From: an uncultured Polaribacter sp.
Lineage (GTDB): Bacteria; Bacteroidota; Bacteroidia; Flavobacteriales; Flavobacteriaceae
NCBI GenBank assembly: GCA_938084845.1
Contig: CALKEB010000028.1
Location: forward strand, 1-64,000
Length of the DNA: 64,000 nucleotides
Direction: 5' to 3'
Part shown: piece after piece, positions 47,168 through 56,801 of the stretch
Numbering within the stretch: position 1 is the first letter of the stretch
Layout: every line of letters begins with the position of its first letter
Program-made: the position numbers and the translations under genes
The notes under the pieces: model-generated
The model's input: only the letters and a program-made list of their open reading frames with translations
Told to the model about the DNA's origin: nothing
The model's database searches: none

Positions 47168-48121
47168 ATGAAGAAATTTACATACACAGAAAAAAAAGAT
47201 ACTCGTTCAGGTTTCGGAGATGGACTAACAGAATTAGGTAGAACTAATCCAAACGTGGTTGCTTTGTGTGCAGACTTAATTGGATCTTTAAAAATGGATC
47301 AATTTATTAAGGAAAATCCAGAACGTTTTTTTCAAGTAGGTATTGCAGAAGCAAATATGATCGGTATTGCAGCCGGATTAACAATAGGAGGTAAAATACC
47401 ATTCACAGGAACTTTTGCAAATTTCTCTACTGGAAGAGTGTATGATCAAATAAGACAATCTGTTGCTTATTCTGGTAAAAATGTAAAAGTGTGTGCTTCT
47501 CATGCTGGTGTAACTTTGGGTGAAGATGGAGCTACACATCAAATACTAGAAGATATTGGTTTAATGAAAATGTTACCAGGAATGACGGTAATTAATCCTT
47601 GTGATTACAACCAGACAAAAGCAGCTACTTTAGCTATTGCTGACTTTGACGGGCCAGTGTATCTTCGTTTTGGAAGACCAAAAGTACCCGTTTTTATGCC
47701 AGAAGATGCTGTTTTTGAGATTGGAAAAGGTATTCAATTAACAGAAGGAACAGATGTAACAATTGTTGCAACAGGGCATTTAGTGTGGGAGTCACTACAA
47801 GCAGCAGAGCAACTAGAAGCTGAGGGTATTTCTGCTGAAGTTATAAATATACACACCATTAAACCGTTAGATGAAGAAATTATTTTAAAATCTATAGCAA
47901 AAACAAAATGTATTGTAACAGCAGAGGAACACAATAAATTAGGTGGTTTAGGAGAAAGTGTAGCTAGAACATTAGCTTTAAATACACCTACTCCTCAAGA
48001 ATTTGTTGCTACAGATGATACATTTGGAGAATCTGGAACGCCAGCTCAATTAATGGCTAAATATGGTTTGGATGCTAGTGCAGTTGTAAAAGCAGCTAAA
48101 AGAGTAATTTCAAGAAAATAA
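47168..48121 (+). CDS. Transketolase, C-terminal subunit
   Basis: RFFQVGIAEANMIGIAAGL, SHAGVTLGEDGATHQILEDI, HNKLGGLGESVA. Confidence 0.95.
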   Translation: MKKFTYTEKKDTRSGFGDGLTELGRTNPNVVALCADLIGSLKMDQFIKENPERFFQVGIAEANMIGIAAGLTIGGKIPFTGTFANFSTGRVYDQIRQSVAYSGKNVKVCASHAGVTLGEDGATHQILEDIGLMKMLPGMTVINPCDYNQTKAATLAIADFDGPVYLRFGRPKVPVFMPEDAVFEIGKGIQLTEGTDVTIVATGHLVWESLQAAEQLEAEGISAEVINIHTIKPLDEEIILKSIAKTKCIVTAEEHNKLGGLGESVARTLALNTPTPQEFVATDDTFGESGTPAQLMAKYGLDASAVVKAAKRVISRK

Positions 48122-48159
48122 TTTCGTTATATTGCTATAAAATCAAAACGTAAAAAATT

Positions 48160-48753
48160 ATGAAAAAAATAGTATTGGTTATATTCTTAGCTTTAGGAGT
48201 GCATCAGTTTTCTAATGCACAAATAAATTTTGGTATAAAAGCGGGTATAAATTATAATAATAATGGAGAAGATGCCTTTAAAGATGCTACTAATGATATT
48301 GCAGAAGGCGCTAGTGCTAAGACTGGATATCATGCAGGAGTATGGTTCAGAGGAAAACTACCCATATTAGGTTTTTATCTAAGACCAGAAATAATTTATA
48401 CAGAAGTTAAATCTGAATTTGAGGTACAAGCTAGAACAGAAGATTATTCTTTTAAAAAATTAGATGTACCTGTTTTAGTTGGTAAAAAATTATTAGGTTT
48501 TGCACATGTGTTTGCGGGTCCATCTTTTCAATATATTTTAGAAGACCAAATAGATTTTAGAAATCTATCTACAGATGAATTCAATAAATTTACAGTAGGC
48601 CTTCAGTTTGGGGCTGGTGTAGAGTTTGATAATATAGGTATAGATGTGCGTTGGGAAAGAGGTTTAACTAAAAGTGAAGCCGAGTTTGCCAACAACGCAA
48701 AAATAGACAATAGAGTAAATCAATTAATTTTTGGTATTTCTCTAAAACTCTAG
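48160..48753 (+). CDS. Outer membrane beta-barrel (porin family) protein
   Basis: Signal peptide; INFGIKAGINYNNN... FAHVFAGPSFQYIL beta-barrel pattern. Confidence 0.85.
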   Translation: MKKIVLVIFLALGVHQFSNAQINFGIKAGINYNNNGEDAFKDATNDIAEGASAKTGYHAGVWFRGKLPILGFYLRPEIIYTEVKSEFEVQARTEDYSFKKLDVPVLVGKKLLGFAHVFAGPSFQYILEDQIDFRNLSTDEFNKFTVGLQFGAGVEFDNIGIDVRWERGLTKSEAEFANNAKIDNRVNQLIFGISLKL

Positions 48754-48769
48754 AAATATAAATTTTAAT

Positions 48770-48804
48770 AAAAAAAGGGAAGTATTAAATACTTCCCTTT
48801 TTTT
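48770..48804. terminator. Bidirectional terminator between convergent genes
   Basis: AAAAAAAGGGAAGTATTAAATACTTCCCTTTTTTTT. Confidence 0.85.
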
Positions 48805-49259
48805 TATATACCTAATATTTGTTGGGCATGTGCTTTGGTTTTTACTTTAGCAATTACTTCTTCTATAATTCCTTTTTCATCGATAATAAATGTAGTTCTA
48901 TAAATTCCGTCATATTCTTTGCCCATAAATTTTTTAGGACCCCAAACTCCAAATGCATTGATTACAGTTTTATCTTCATCTGCTAAAAGTGGAAATTTTA
49001 ATTCATATTTATTTATAAAATTTTGTTGTCTTTTTGCAGAATCTGCACTTACCCCTAAAATATCATATCCTTTATTTGTAAAAACCTGATAATTATCACT
49101 TAGATTACACGCCTCTGCAGTACAACCAGGTGTACTTGCCTTTGGGTAAAAAAATAGGACTAGTTTTTTACCTGAATAATCAGACAACTTTATGGTATTT
49201 CCTTCTTGATCTTTTGCTTCAAAATTTGGGGCAGCATCCCCTACTTTAAGTGATGTCAT
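48804..49259 (-). CDS. bcp: Thioredoxin-dependent thiol peroxidase (peroxiredoxin Q)
   Basis: LVLFFYPKASTPGCTAEACNLSDNY. Confidence 0.95.
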   Translation of the reverse strand: MTSLKVGDAAPNFEAKDQEGNTIKLSDYSGKKLVLFFYPKASTPGCTAEACNLSDNYQVFTNKGYDILGVSADSAKRQQNFINKYELKFPLLADEDKTVINAFGVWGPKKFMGKEYDGIYRTTFIIDEKGIIEEVIAKVKTKAHAQQILGI

Positions 49260-49381
49260 TTTTTTTATTTTAAGTTATGAATATGTGAATTTAAAAAGTA
49301 AAAATGACACTAAAAACTTTTTACAATACAAGTTATAAATCTTTAGAAACTTTTAACTTTACTCTTTTAAATTCATAATTT

Positions 49382-50044
49382 ATGACAAAATCTGAAAAAG
49401 TGAATTTTGTAGTAAAAACACTTCAAAATTTATATCCAGAAATTCCAATTCCATTAGACCATAAAGATCCGTACACCCTATTAATTGCAGTATTATTGTC
49501 TGCACAATGCACAGATGTAAGGGTAAATAAAATTACACCTCTTTTATTTGATAAAGCTGATAACCCTTTTGATATGGTTAAAATGTCTATTGATGAAATT
49601 AAGCAAATTATACGTCCTTGTGGATTATCTCCAATGAAATCTAAGGGAATCTATGGTCTTTCTAAAATATTAATTGAAAAATACAATGGCAAAGTTCCTG
49701 AATCTTTTGAAGCATTAGAAGCACTACCCGCTGTTGGTCATAAAACAGCTAGTGTTGTAATGAGTCAGGCTTTTGGTGTACCTGCTTTTCCAGTAGATAC
49801 CCATATACATCGCTTAATGTATCGATGGAATTTAACAAATGGTAAAAATGTAAATCAAACAGAAAAAGATGCAAAACGATTGTTTCCAATAGGGTTGTGG
49901 AATGATTTACACCTACAAATAATTTGGTATGGCAGAGAGTTTTCTCCTGCTCGAGGATGGGATTTAGAGAAAGATATTATTACAAAAACGATAGGAAGAA
50001 AAAAAGTTTTACAAGAATATTACAAAACAAACAAAGCAAAATAA
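49382..50044 (+). CDS. nth: Endonuclease III
   Basis: LLIAVLLSAQCTDVRVNK, LPAVGHKTASVVMSQAFGVPAFPVDTHIHR (HhH-GPD). C-terminal 4Fe-4S Cys cluster not evident. Confidence 0.9.
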   Translation: MTKSEKVNFVVKTLQNLYPEIPIPLDHKDPYTLLIAVLLSAQCTDVRVNKITPLLFDKADNPFDMVKMSIDEIKQIIRPCGLSPMKSKGIYGLSKILIEKYNGKVPESFEALEALPAVGHKTASVVMSQAFGVPAFPVDTHIHRLMYRWNLTNGKNVNQTEKDAKRLFPIGLWNDLHLQIIWYGREFSPARGWDLEKDIITKTIGRKKVLQEYYKTNKAK

Positions 50045-50057
50045 TTGTTTTTAAATT

Positions 50058-50088
50058 AAAAAAAGCCCCAACATTGTTGAAGCTTTTT
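50058..50088 (-). terminator. Terminator hairpin downstream of the 47-aa ORF / sigma factor unit (possibly bidirectional)
   Basis: Minus strand: AAAAAGCTTCAACAATGTTGGGGCTTTTTTT. Confidence 0.6.
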
Positions 50089-50094
50089 CCACTC

Positions 50095-50238
50095 TTAATT
50101 CAAATTTAGCTCAATAAAATTGGTTGATTTGGTTTTTACAATTGTTAGCGATTTGGAAAAATTAATCAAAAATTGAACTGTTTCTTTTTTAGGTTGCATC
50201 TGAATTTCAGATGACTTTTCTGAGTAAAGTTGCATCAT
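50095..50238 (-). CDS. Small protein, 47 aa, downstream of sigma-70 factor
   Basis: ATG 50238 to TAA 50095: MMQLYSEKSSEIQMQPKKETVQFLINFSKSLTIVKTKSTNFIELNLN; same strand as sigma factor and followed by a terminator. Below the ORF-track cutoff. Confidence 0.55.
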   Translation of the reverse strand: MMQLYSEKSSEIQMQPKKETVQFLINFSKSLTIVKTKSTNFIELNLN

Positions 50239-50295
50239 AAAATTAATTTTATCTAATGATTACATTAATGTAACGATGCATTTTTACAAATATTG

Positions 50296-50883
50296 TTAGT
50301 TCACTAAAATAAGTTTATGTTTTTTAATTAACTTACGCATGTTTATAAGTGCATAACGCATTCTTCCTAATGCAGTATTAATACTAACCCCCGTATTTTC
50401 ACTTATTTCTTTAAAGCTCATGTCTTTATACATGCGCATTACCAATACTTCTTTTTGTTCTTCTGGTAATTCATTCACCAATTCTTTTACATCAGAAAAT
50501 ATTTGTTCTTGTATGAGCTGTTTTTCGGCATTCAAATTTCCATCACCTAAAACAGAAAAAATATCAAATTCATCCGTATTTCTAAATGCTGGCATTCTAT
50601 TAGATTTTCTAAAATGATCAATCACTAAATTATGCGCAATTCGCATAACCCAAGGTAAAAACTTACCTTCTTCATTATACTTTCCTTTTTTTAAAGTTTT
50701 GATTACTTTTATAAATGTATCTTGAAAAACATCTTCTGTGATGTCTTTGTCTTTTACTTTAGTATAAATAAAGCTGAAAAGACGCTGTTGATGTCTATTA
50801 ATTAAAATACTTAATGATGCTTCATCACCATTAATATAATTGCCTACTAAGACTCTATCTGAAATTGTTTGTTTATTTGCCAT
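50296..50883 (-). CDS. RNA polymerase sigma-70 factor (ECF-type)
   Basis: TEDVFQDTFIKVIKTLKKGKYNEEGKFLPWVMRIAHNLVIDHFRKSNR; C-terminal LPEEQKEVLVMRMYKDMSFKEISENTGVSINTALGRMRYALINMRK. Confidence 0.95.
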   Translation of the reverse strand: MANKQTISDRVLVGNYINGDEASLSILINRHQQRLFSFIYTKVKDKDITEDVFQDTFIKVIKTLKKGKYNEEGKFLPWVMRIAHNLVIDHFRKSNRMPAFRNTDEFDIFSVLGDGNLNAEKQLIQEQIFSDVKELVNELPEEQKEVLVMRMYKDMSFKEISENTGVSINTALGRMRYALINMRKLIKKHKLILVN

Positions 50884-51100
50884 ACACTACTTTTTAAAGA
50901 TTATCTGTAAGAACATCTGAGTTTTATTAAAACGATAAATTTAAAAGTAGTTTTATTGTATAAGCCTTTAATTTTTATGAAATTTAGAATGTAAATATAA
51001 AATATATTTTTTGTTTGACAAATATTTTAACAAAGAGACGATGAATCTTTTTCTATTTCAATAAAATTAATGGTATTTTTATAGCTTATTATTTGATTGA

Positions 51101-53908
51101 ATGAAGACTGACATTTCTACCATAAATCCGAAAGAAAATATAATAATTAAAGGAGCTAAACTTCATAATTTAAAAAATATTGATGTAGTTATTCCAAGAA
51201 ATAAACTAGTAGTCATTACTGGTTTATCGGGCTCTGGAAAATCTTCTTTAGCGTTTGATACTTTGTATGCAGAAGGGCAAAGAAGGTATGTAGAAAGTTT
51301 AAGTTCTTACGCTAGACAGTTTTTAGGAAAGTTAGATAAACCCAAAGTAGATTATATTAAAGGTATTGCACCAGCAATAGCAATAGTACAAAAAGTAAAC
51401 TCAACAAATCCAAGATCTACTGTTGGTACTTCTACTGAAATTTACGATTACATTAAACTTTTATTCGCTAGAGTTGGAAACACCTACTCTCCTATTTCTG
51501 GGAACGAAGTTAAAAAAGATACGGTATCCGATGTTATTAAACATATTAAAAATATTCAAATAGGTTCTAAGCTATTATTACTTTCTCCAATAAAAGTAGA
51601 GGAGAATAAAACATTAAATAAAGTATTACAAGTTTTAGAGCAACAAGGGTATGCACGTTTAAAATGGAAAAATACGGTGTATAGAATTTCAGATCTACCT
51701 CAAGAAGAATATAAAAATGAGTCTTTATTTTTAGTGGTAGATAGAATCGTTACTAAAGATGATGATGATTTTTTTAATCGATTAGCTGATGCTGTTCAAA
51801 CTGCTTTTTTTGAAGGAAATGGAATATGTTTGATCGAAGATTTAGCCACTAAATCAACAACTACATTCAGTAATAAGTTTGAGTTAGATGGAATCAGTTT
51901 TTTAGAACCTAACACGCATCTCTTTAGTTTTAATAATCCCTATGGAGCCTGTGCTACTTGCGAAGGCTATGGAAATGTAATTGGTATTGACAAAGATTTA
52001 GTAATACCTAATACAGGGTTGTCCATTTTTGAGGATGCTATCTTTCCTTTTAGAACGCCATCCTATGTTCATTACAAAGAAGATTTAATTGCTGTAGCTT
52101 ATAAATATGACATTCCAATACACAAACCATGGTTTGAACTAACAGCCCAACAGAAAGAATTGGTTTGGAACGGAAATAAACATTTTAATGGAATACACCA
52201 TTTCTTTTCAGTTTTAGAAGAAAAAAGTTATAAAATTCAAAACAGAGTAATGTTATCTCGCTATAGAGGTAAAACAAAATGTACAAGTTGTAACGGAAAA
52301 AGATTACGAAAAGAAGCCAATTATGTAAAAATTAATAACCGTACAATTTCTGATCTAGTTTCTTTACCTTTAGACGAATTAGCGCTATTTTTTAAAGAAA
52401 TTAAACTTAATGCCTATCAAGAAAAAATTGGAAGACGTTTACTTACAGAAATTAACAATCGTTTAAAATTCTTAACAGATGTTGGCCTTTCTTACTTAAC
52501 AATAAATAGAACCTCTAACACATTATCTGGAGGAGAAAGTCAACGAATAAATTTAGCAACTTCTTTAGGAAGTTCTTTGGTTGGCTCTATGTATATTTTA
52601 GACGAACCAAGTATTGGTTTACACCCAAAAGACACTGAACGATTGATAGGTGTTCTTAAAGACTTAAGAGACTTGGGCAATACTGTAATTGTTGTAGAAC
52701 ATGATGAAGATATCATGAAAGAAGCAGACTATATTATTGATATTGGACCAGAAGCTGGCACCTTTGGAGGAAATGTAGTTGCAGAAGGTACATACCAACA
52801 ACTTTTAGAATCAACATCTTTAACTTCTAAATACCTAAACGAGGAGTTAAAAATTGATGTCCCTAAAAGAAGAAAAACTACAAAGCATAAATTAGAAGTT
52901 ATTGGTGCTAGAGAACATAATTTACAAAATATAGATGTTACTTTCCCTTTGCATGGATTAACAGTTGTTACTGGTGTTTCTGGATCTGGAAAAAGTACTT
53001 TAGTAAAGAAAATAGTATATCCTGCTCTTCAAAAAAAGCTACATGGCTATGGAGATAAGATTGGACAACATACAGCATTTAAGGGTGATTTTGATACCTT
53101 AAAGAGTGTTGAATTTATTGATCAAAATCCTATAGGACGATCCTCTAGATCTAACCCAGTTACTTATATCAAAGCGTATGATGACATCAGGGCTTTGTTT
53201 TCAAGTCAAAAATTAGCGAAAATTAGAAATTTTAAACCAAAACATTTTTCGTTTAATGTAGAAGGTGGACGCTGTGAAACTTGCAAAGGAGAAGGAGAAG
53301 TTACTATAGAGATGCAGTTTATGGCAGATGTTCACTTAGTTTGCGATGTATGCCATGGGAAAAGGTTCAAAAAAGAGGTATTAGAAGTTACGTTTAATAA
53401 TAAATCAATCTCAGATATATTAAATCTAACTATAGATGAATCTATTTCTTTTTTTACAGAAAATTTAGTTCCAAAAATCGCTAAAAAATTAAAACCCCTT
53501 CAAGATGTAGGTTTGGGCTATGTTACTCTAGGACAATCTTCTTCTACTTTATCTGGAGGTGAAGCACAGAGAATAAAATTAGCTTCCTTTTTAGTAAAAG
53601 GAACCACAAAAGAAAAAACATTATTTATATTTGATGAACCTACTACAGGCTTACATTTTCATGATATTAAAAAGTTATTAAAATCTTTTAATGCTCTAAT
53701 CGATAAAGGACACTCTATAATTGTAATTGAACATAATATTGAACTAATTAAATGTGCAGACTATATTATAGATCTTGGGTTAGAAGGTGGTAAAAATGGA
53801 GGTGAATTGTTATTTCAAGGAACTCCAGAAGAAATGATTCATCATAAAAAATCATATACCTCAAAATACTTAGTGCAGAAGCTAAACAAATCGTCAATAA
53901 AACATTAA
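51101..53908 (+). CDS. uvrA: Excinuclease ABC subunit UvrA
   Basis: Two ABC modules (GLSGSGKSSLAFDTLYAEGQRRYVESLSSYARQFL; GVSGSGKSTLVKKI), CxxC zinc motifs. Confidence 0.97.
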   Translation: MKTDISTINPKENIIIKGAKLHNLKNIDVVIPRNKLVVITGLSGSGKSSLAFDTLYAEGQRRYVESLSSYARQFLGKLDKPKVDYIKGIAPAIAIVQKVNSTNPRSTVGTSTEIYDYIKLLFARVGNTYSPISGNEVKKDTVSDVIKHIKNIQIGSKLLLLSPIKVEENKTLNKVLQVLEQQGYARLKWKNTVYRISDLPQEEYKNESLFLVVDRIVTKDDDDFFNRLADAVQTAFFEGNGICLIEDLATKSTTTFSNKFELDGISFLEPNTHLFSFNNPYGACATCEGYGNVIGIDKDLVIPNTGLSIFEDAIFPFRTPSYVHYKEDLIAVAYKYDIPIHKPWFELTAQQKELVWNGNKHFNGIHHFFSVLEEKSYKIQNRVMLSRYRGKTKCTSCNGKRLRKEANYVKINNRTISDLVSLPLDELALFFKEIKLNAYQEKIGRRLLTEINNRLKFLTDVGLSYLTINRTSNTLSGGESQRINLATSLGSSLVGSMYILDEPSIGLHPKDTERLIGVLKDLRDLGNTVIVVEHDEDIMKEADYIIDIGPEAGTFGGNVVAEGTYQQLLESTSLTSKYLNEELKIDVPKRRKTTKHKLEVIGAREHNLQNIDVTFPLHGLTVVTGVSGSGKSTLVKKIVYPALQKKLHGYGDKIGQHTAFKGDFDTLKSVEFIDQNPIGRSSRSNPVTYIKAYDDIRALFSSQKLAKIRNFKPKHFSFNVEGGRCETCKGEGEVTIEMQFMADVHLVCDVCHGKRFKKEVLEVTFNNKSISDILNLTIDESISFFTENLVPKIAKKLKPLQDVGLGYVTLGQSSSTLSGGEAQRIKLASFLVKGTTKEKTLFIFDEPTTGLHFHDIKKLLKSFNALIDKGHSIIVIEHNIELIKCADYIIDLGLEGGKNGGELLFQGTPEEMIHHKKSYTSKYLVQKLNKSSIKH

Positions 53909-53927
53909 AATATAATTGTCCATTGCT

Positions 53928-53955
53928 ATGCTTTTAATAACAAAAGCATTCTTTT
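53928..53955 (+). terminator. Terminator-like hairpin after uvrA
   Basis: ATGCTTTT-AATAAC-AAAAGCAT then TCTTTT. Confidence 0.6.
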
Positions 53956-54057
53956 AGGTTATACCTCACCTTAAACATACCACAACAATGTTTTTTACCA
54001 CATTTTAAGTTGGATATTATATTTCAAAAAAATTAAGGAAACAAGCTATATTTATTG

Positions 54058-54096
54058 AATAAAACTTAAATTATTTATATAAATAATAGTTTTATT
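54058..54096. repeat. AT-rich inverted repeat (18 bp of arms with a 3-nt bulge)
   Basis: AATAAAACT-TTA... outer arms 54058-54066/54088-54096 plus contiguous palindrome ATTATTTATATAAATAAT (54070-54087). Confidence 0.7.
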
Positions 54097-54175
54097 ATAC
54101 TTCAAATAAAAATATTTCGTAAAAAATACATAATTTGGAGTAAATTTTTACTACATTTGCTGTAACCCCCCTATT

Positions 54176-54550
54176 ATGAAAGTTGAACATAAAAATCGAG
54201 CAGATAGAGTAATCGAGGTTTTTAAAAACTCTACACTAAATCAAAGACAGTTTTCAGAGCTAATCGGAGTTTCTCAACAACTGGTAAGTGCAGTAGTTAA
54301 TTATACTAAAAAACCAAACGAGACGATATTATTTGGTATTATTGACAACATGAAACATGTAGATCCTTTGTGGTTACTTACAGGTTCTAAAAAAGATAAA
54401 ACAGAACAAAGATTAAAAGACACTCAAATTCATTCCCCTATTGAGTATCACATAAAAGAAATTGTAACAAAACAAATTGAAGAACTATCTAAAAATATTC
54501 TTCAAAGACTATCAAATATTGAAGAGTCCGTTAACCAAGCTAACCCCTAG
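54176..54550 (+). CDS. Helix-turn-helix transcriptional regulator
   Basis: QRQFSELIGVSQQLVSAVVNYTKKPNETILFGIIDNM HTH; CI-like N-domain without peptidase domain. Confidence 0.85.
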   Translation: MKVEHKNRADRVIEVFKNSTLNQRQFSELIGVSQQLVSAVVNYTKKPNETILFGIIDNMKHVDPLWLLTGSKKDKTEQRLKDTQIHSPIEYHIKEIVTKQIEELSKNILQRLSNIEESVNQANP

Positions 54551-54700
54551 TTGTTTAAAAAGAATAGAACGTAACTCTTTAATAATAGTGATTTTTAATT
54601 CACTCCAAATACTGAAAAAGAGCTTCAATATTTGATAATTTTTAATACCACTATAGTGTACCCCTAAATTAGCTCTTACGATACGTAGAGTACTAAAAAA

Positions 54701-54730
54701 GCCTTCTCATTTGAGAAGGCTTTTTATTTT
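54701..54730. terminator. Intrinsic terminator between HTH gene and tRNA-His
   Basis: AAAAAAGCCTTCTCATTTGAGAAGGCTTTTTATTTT. Confidence 0.85.
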
Positions 54731-54731
54731 G

Positions 54732-54806
54732 GGTGGAAGATGGGGCTCGAACCCACGACTTTCGGTACCACAAACCGACGCTCTAACCAACTGAGCTACA
54801 ACCACC
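54732..54806 (-). tRNA. tRNA-His (anticodon GTG), including G-1
   Basis: GGTGGTTGTAGCTCAGTTGGTTAGAGCGTCGGTTTGTGGTACCGAAAGTCGTGGGTTCGAGCCCCATCTTCCACC; D, anticodon (TCGGT/ACCGA) and T arms fold; loop TTGTGGT. Confidence 0.93.
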
Positions 54807-54858
54807 ATTTGTTTGCGAATGCAAATATACCTTTTTTTAGTATTTGTAAAAGAAAAAA

Positions 54859-55575
54859 TTAAAAAATTTTGTCTAAATTTTTAACAGCTACAAAACGCTC
54901 TGTTGTAAAACCTTCTGCAAAATCTACCCCAATTATTCTCCCTAAATCTTTAGCTCTGTACTGTACACTTTCTATAAAATTTTTGCTAGTTATTGGTGTT
55001 TCTGGTTCATTATTTTTAGGGTTAAAAAATTGAGAACCATAAGCCAAAACTGATTGTATTTTTTGATCCATAAATCCAGTTACATCGACAACAAAATCTG
55101 GACTTAAATTTTTCCATTGTATATAATGATATACGTTTTCTGGCCTCCATCTTTCTTGTAACTTTCCTTCTATACTTGTTTCAATTTTTAAAAGACCACT
55201 TAAAAAACAAGCATCAGAGACCAACTTACTGCCTTTTCCATGATCTATATGTCTATCCTCTATAGCGTTACATAATACTATTTTGGGTTGGTACTTTCTT
55301 ACTACTTTTATAATTTCTAACTGATTTTTTCTATTGTTTTCAAAAAAACCATCTTCAAAACATAAATTCTCTCTAATAGAAACACCTAAAATCTCTCCTG
55401 CTTTTTGTGCTTCTTTATCTCTAAGCTCTGCAGAACCTCTAGTCCCTAGCTCTCCTCTTGTTAAATCTATGATCCCTACTTTTTTACCTAAAGAAATTTC
55501 TTTGGCAATTGTAGCACCACAGCTTAATTCTACATCATCTGGATGTGCTCCAAATGCTAATATATCTAGTTTCAT
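54859..55575 (-). CDS. bshB1: Bacillithiol biosynthesis deacetylase BshB1
   Basis: MKLDILAFGAHPDDVELSCGATIA, LTRGELGTRGSAELRDKEA, DRHIDHGKGSKL. Confidence 0.95.
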   Translation of the reverse strand: MKLDILAFGAHPDDVELSCGATIAKEISLGKKVGIIDLTRGELGTRGSAELRDKEAQKAGEILGVSIRENLCFEDGFFENNRKNQLEIIKVVRKYQPKIVLCNAIEDRHIDHGKGSKLVSDACFLSGLLKIETSIEGKLQERWRPENVYHYIQWKNLSPDFVVDVTGFMDQKIQSVLAYGSQFFNPKNNEPETPITSKNFIESVQYRAKDLGRIIGVDFAEGFTTERFVAVKNLDKIF

Positions 55576-56729
55576 TTTTTTGCTTTTACAATTGCTTGTT
55601 CTAAATCTGCTATTAAATCTTCAGGTTCTTCAATTCCAACAGAAAATCGAATTAAACCCTCTTTAATACCTCTTTCTAGTCGTTGTGTTTCTGTGAGTAA
55701 TGCATGCGTTGTTTGTGTTGGACTTACTGTAGTACTCTCTAAACCTGCTAAACTCATAGAAGGCTTAATTAAAGTTAAATAATTTTGAAAAACCATAGCA
55801 TCTATCCCCTCTTTTAACTCAAAAGACAGCATGGCTCCAAAACCATTCATTTGTTTTTTAGCTATAGTATGCTGAGGATGGCTTTTTAAACCAGGGTAAT
55901 ATACTCGATCAATATCTGAATGATTTTCTAAATATTCTGCTATAAAAAGGGCATTTTTAGTTTGTTCTTTTACTCTTAAATTTAATGTTTTTAAACTTCG
56001 TTCTAGCAACCAAACTGTTTGATCACTTAGGTTTCCTCCAAAATTAATTGCCGTTTTCCAAATTTCTGCAATATGTTGTTCAGAGGCTGCTATAGCTCCT
56101 GCAGAAATATCAGAATGGCCTCCCATATATTTTGTAGCTGAATGGAGTATAATATCAATTCCGAATTCTGCTGGATTTTGATTAATTGGAGAAGCAAAAG
56201 TATTATCTATCATAGTCGTAATTTGATGCTCTTTTGCCAAAGCACCAATTGCTTTCATATCTGTTATACCTAATAATGGATTAGAAGGTGTTTCTATATA
56301 AATTACTTTAGTATTTTTTTTAATTAAAGGTCTAAAATCTTCAATTTTATCAGATGTTGTAAAAGAATAATATATTCCATACTTATCAAATTCAGAGACA
56401 ATAAAATTATAGGTACCTCCATAAATAACTTGCTGCACTATAACATGATCTCCTTTCTTTAAAAAAGTAAGCATGGCTGAAGAAATAGCAGCCATTCCTG
56501 AACTAAAAATTAGACCTGCCTCTGTTTTTTCTAATGCTGCAATTTTTTTACACAACATCTCTTGATTTGGCGTATTGTAATACCTGGGGTAACGTTTTAT
56601 AGGAACATTGTCAAAAGCATATGAAGTAGACATATATATAGGAGAAACTGCCCCTTTAAATTGAGTATCTTCTACTTCTCCAACATGAACACATGTAGAA
56701 TTTATTCCTAATTTTTTGATATCTTTCAT
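55572..56729 (-). CDS. Trans-sulfuration PLP enzyme (cystathionine gamma-synthase/lyase family)
   Basis: TSYAFDNVP, SSGMAAISSAMLTFLKKGDHVI, SATKYMGGHSDISAGAI, RFSVGIEEPEDLIADLEQA. Track start 56771 is likely too long; MKDIKKLGINSTCVH begins at 56729. Confidence 0.93.
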   Translation of the reverse strand: MKDIKKLGINSTCVHVGEVEDTQFKGAVSPIYMSTSYAFDNVPIKRYPRYYNTPNQEMLCKKIAALEKTEAGLIFSSGMAAISSAMLTFLKKGDHVIVQQVIYGGTYNFIVSEFDKYGIYYSFTTSDKIEDFRPLIKKNTKVIYIETPSNPLLGITDMKAIGALAKEHQITTMIDNTFASPINQNPAEFGIDIILHSATKYMGGHSDISAGAIAASEQHIAEIWKTAINFGGNLSDQTVWLLERSLKTLNLRVKEQTKNALFIAEYLENHSDIDRVYYPGLKSHPQHTIAKKQMNGFGAMLSFELKEGIDAMVFQNYLTLIKPSMSLAGLESTTVSPTQTTHALLTETQRLERGIKEGLIRFSVGIEEPEDLIADLEQAIVKAKK

Positions 56730-56801
56730 AAAGTAATTTAGAATTGCTAATTTAAGAAATCTTAAAAACATGTTGTCTTAAATTTTCAATATCTTCGCAA
56801 T

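Noticed and set aside
50886-50951. Long-range inverted repeat ACTACTTTTTAAA...TTTAAAAGTAGT upstream of sigma factor
   Set aside because: Arms differ by one base, loop ~41 nt, sequence simple and AT-rich; too weak to claim.
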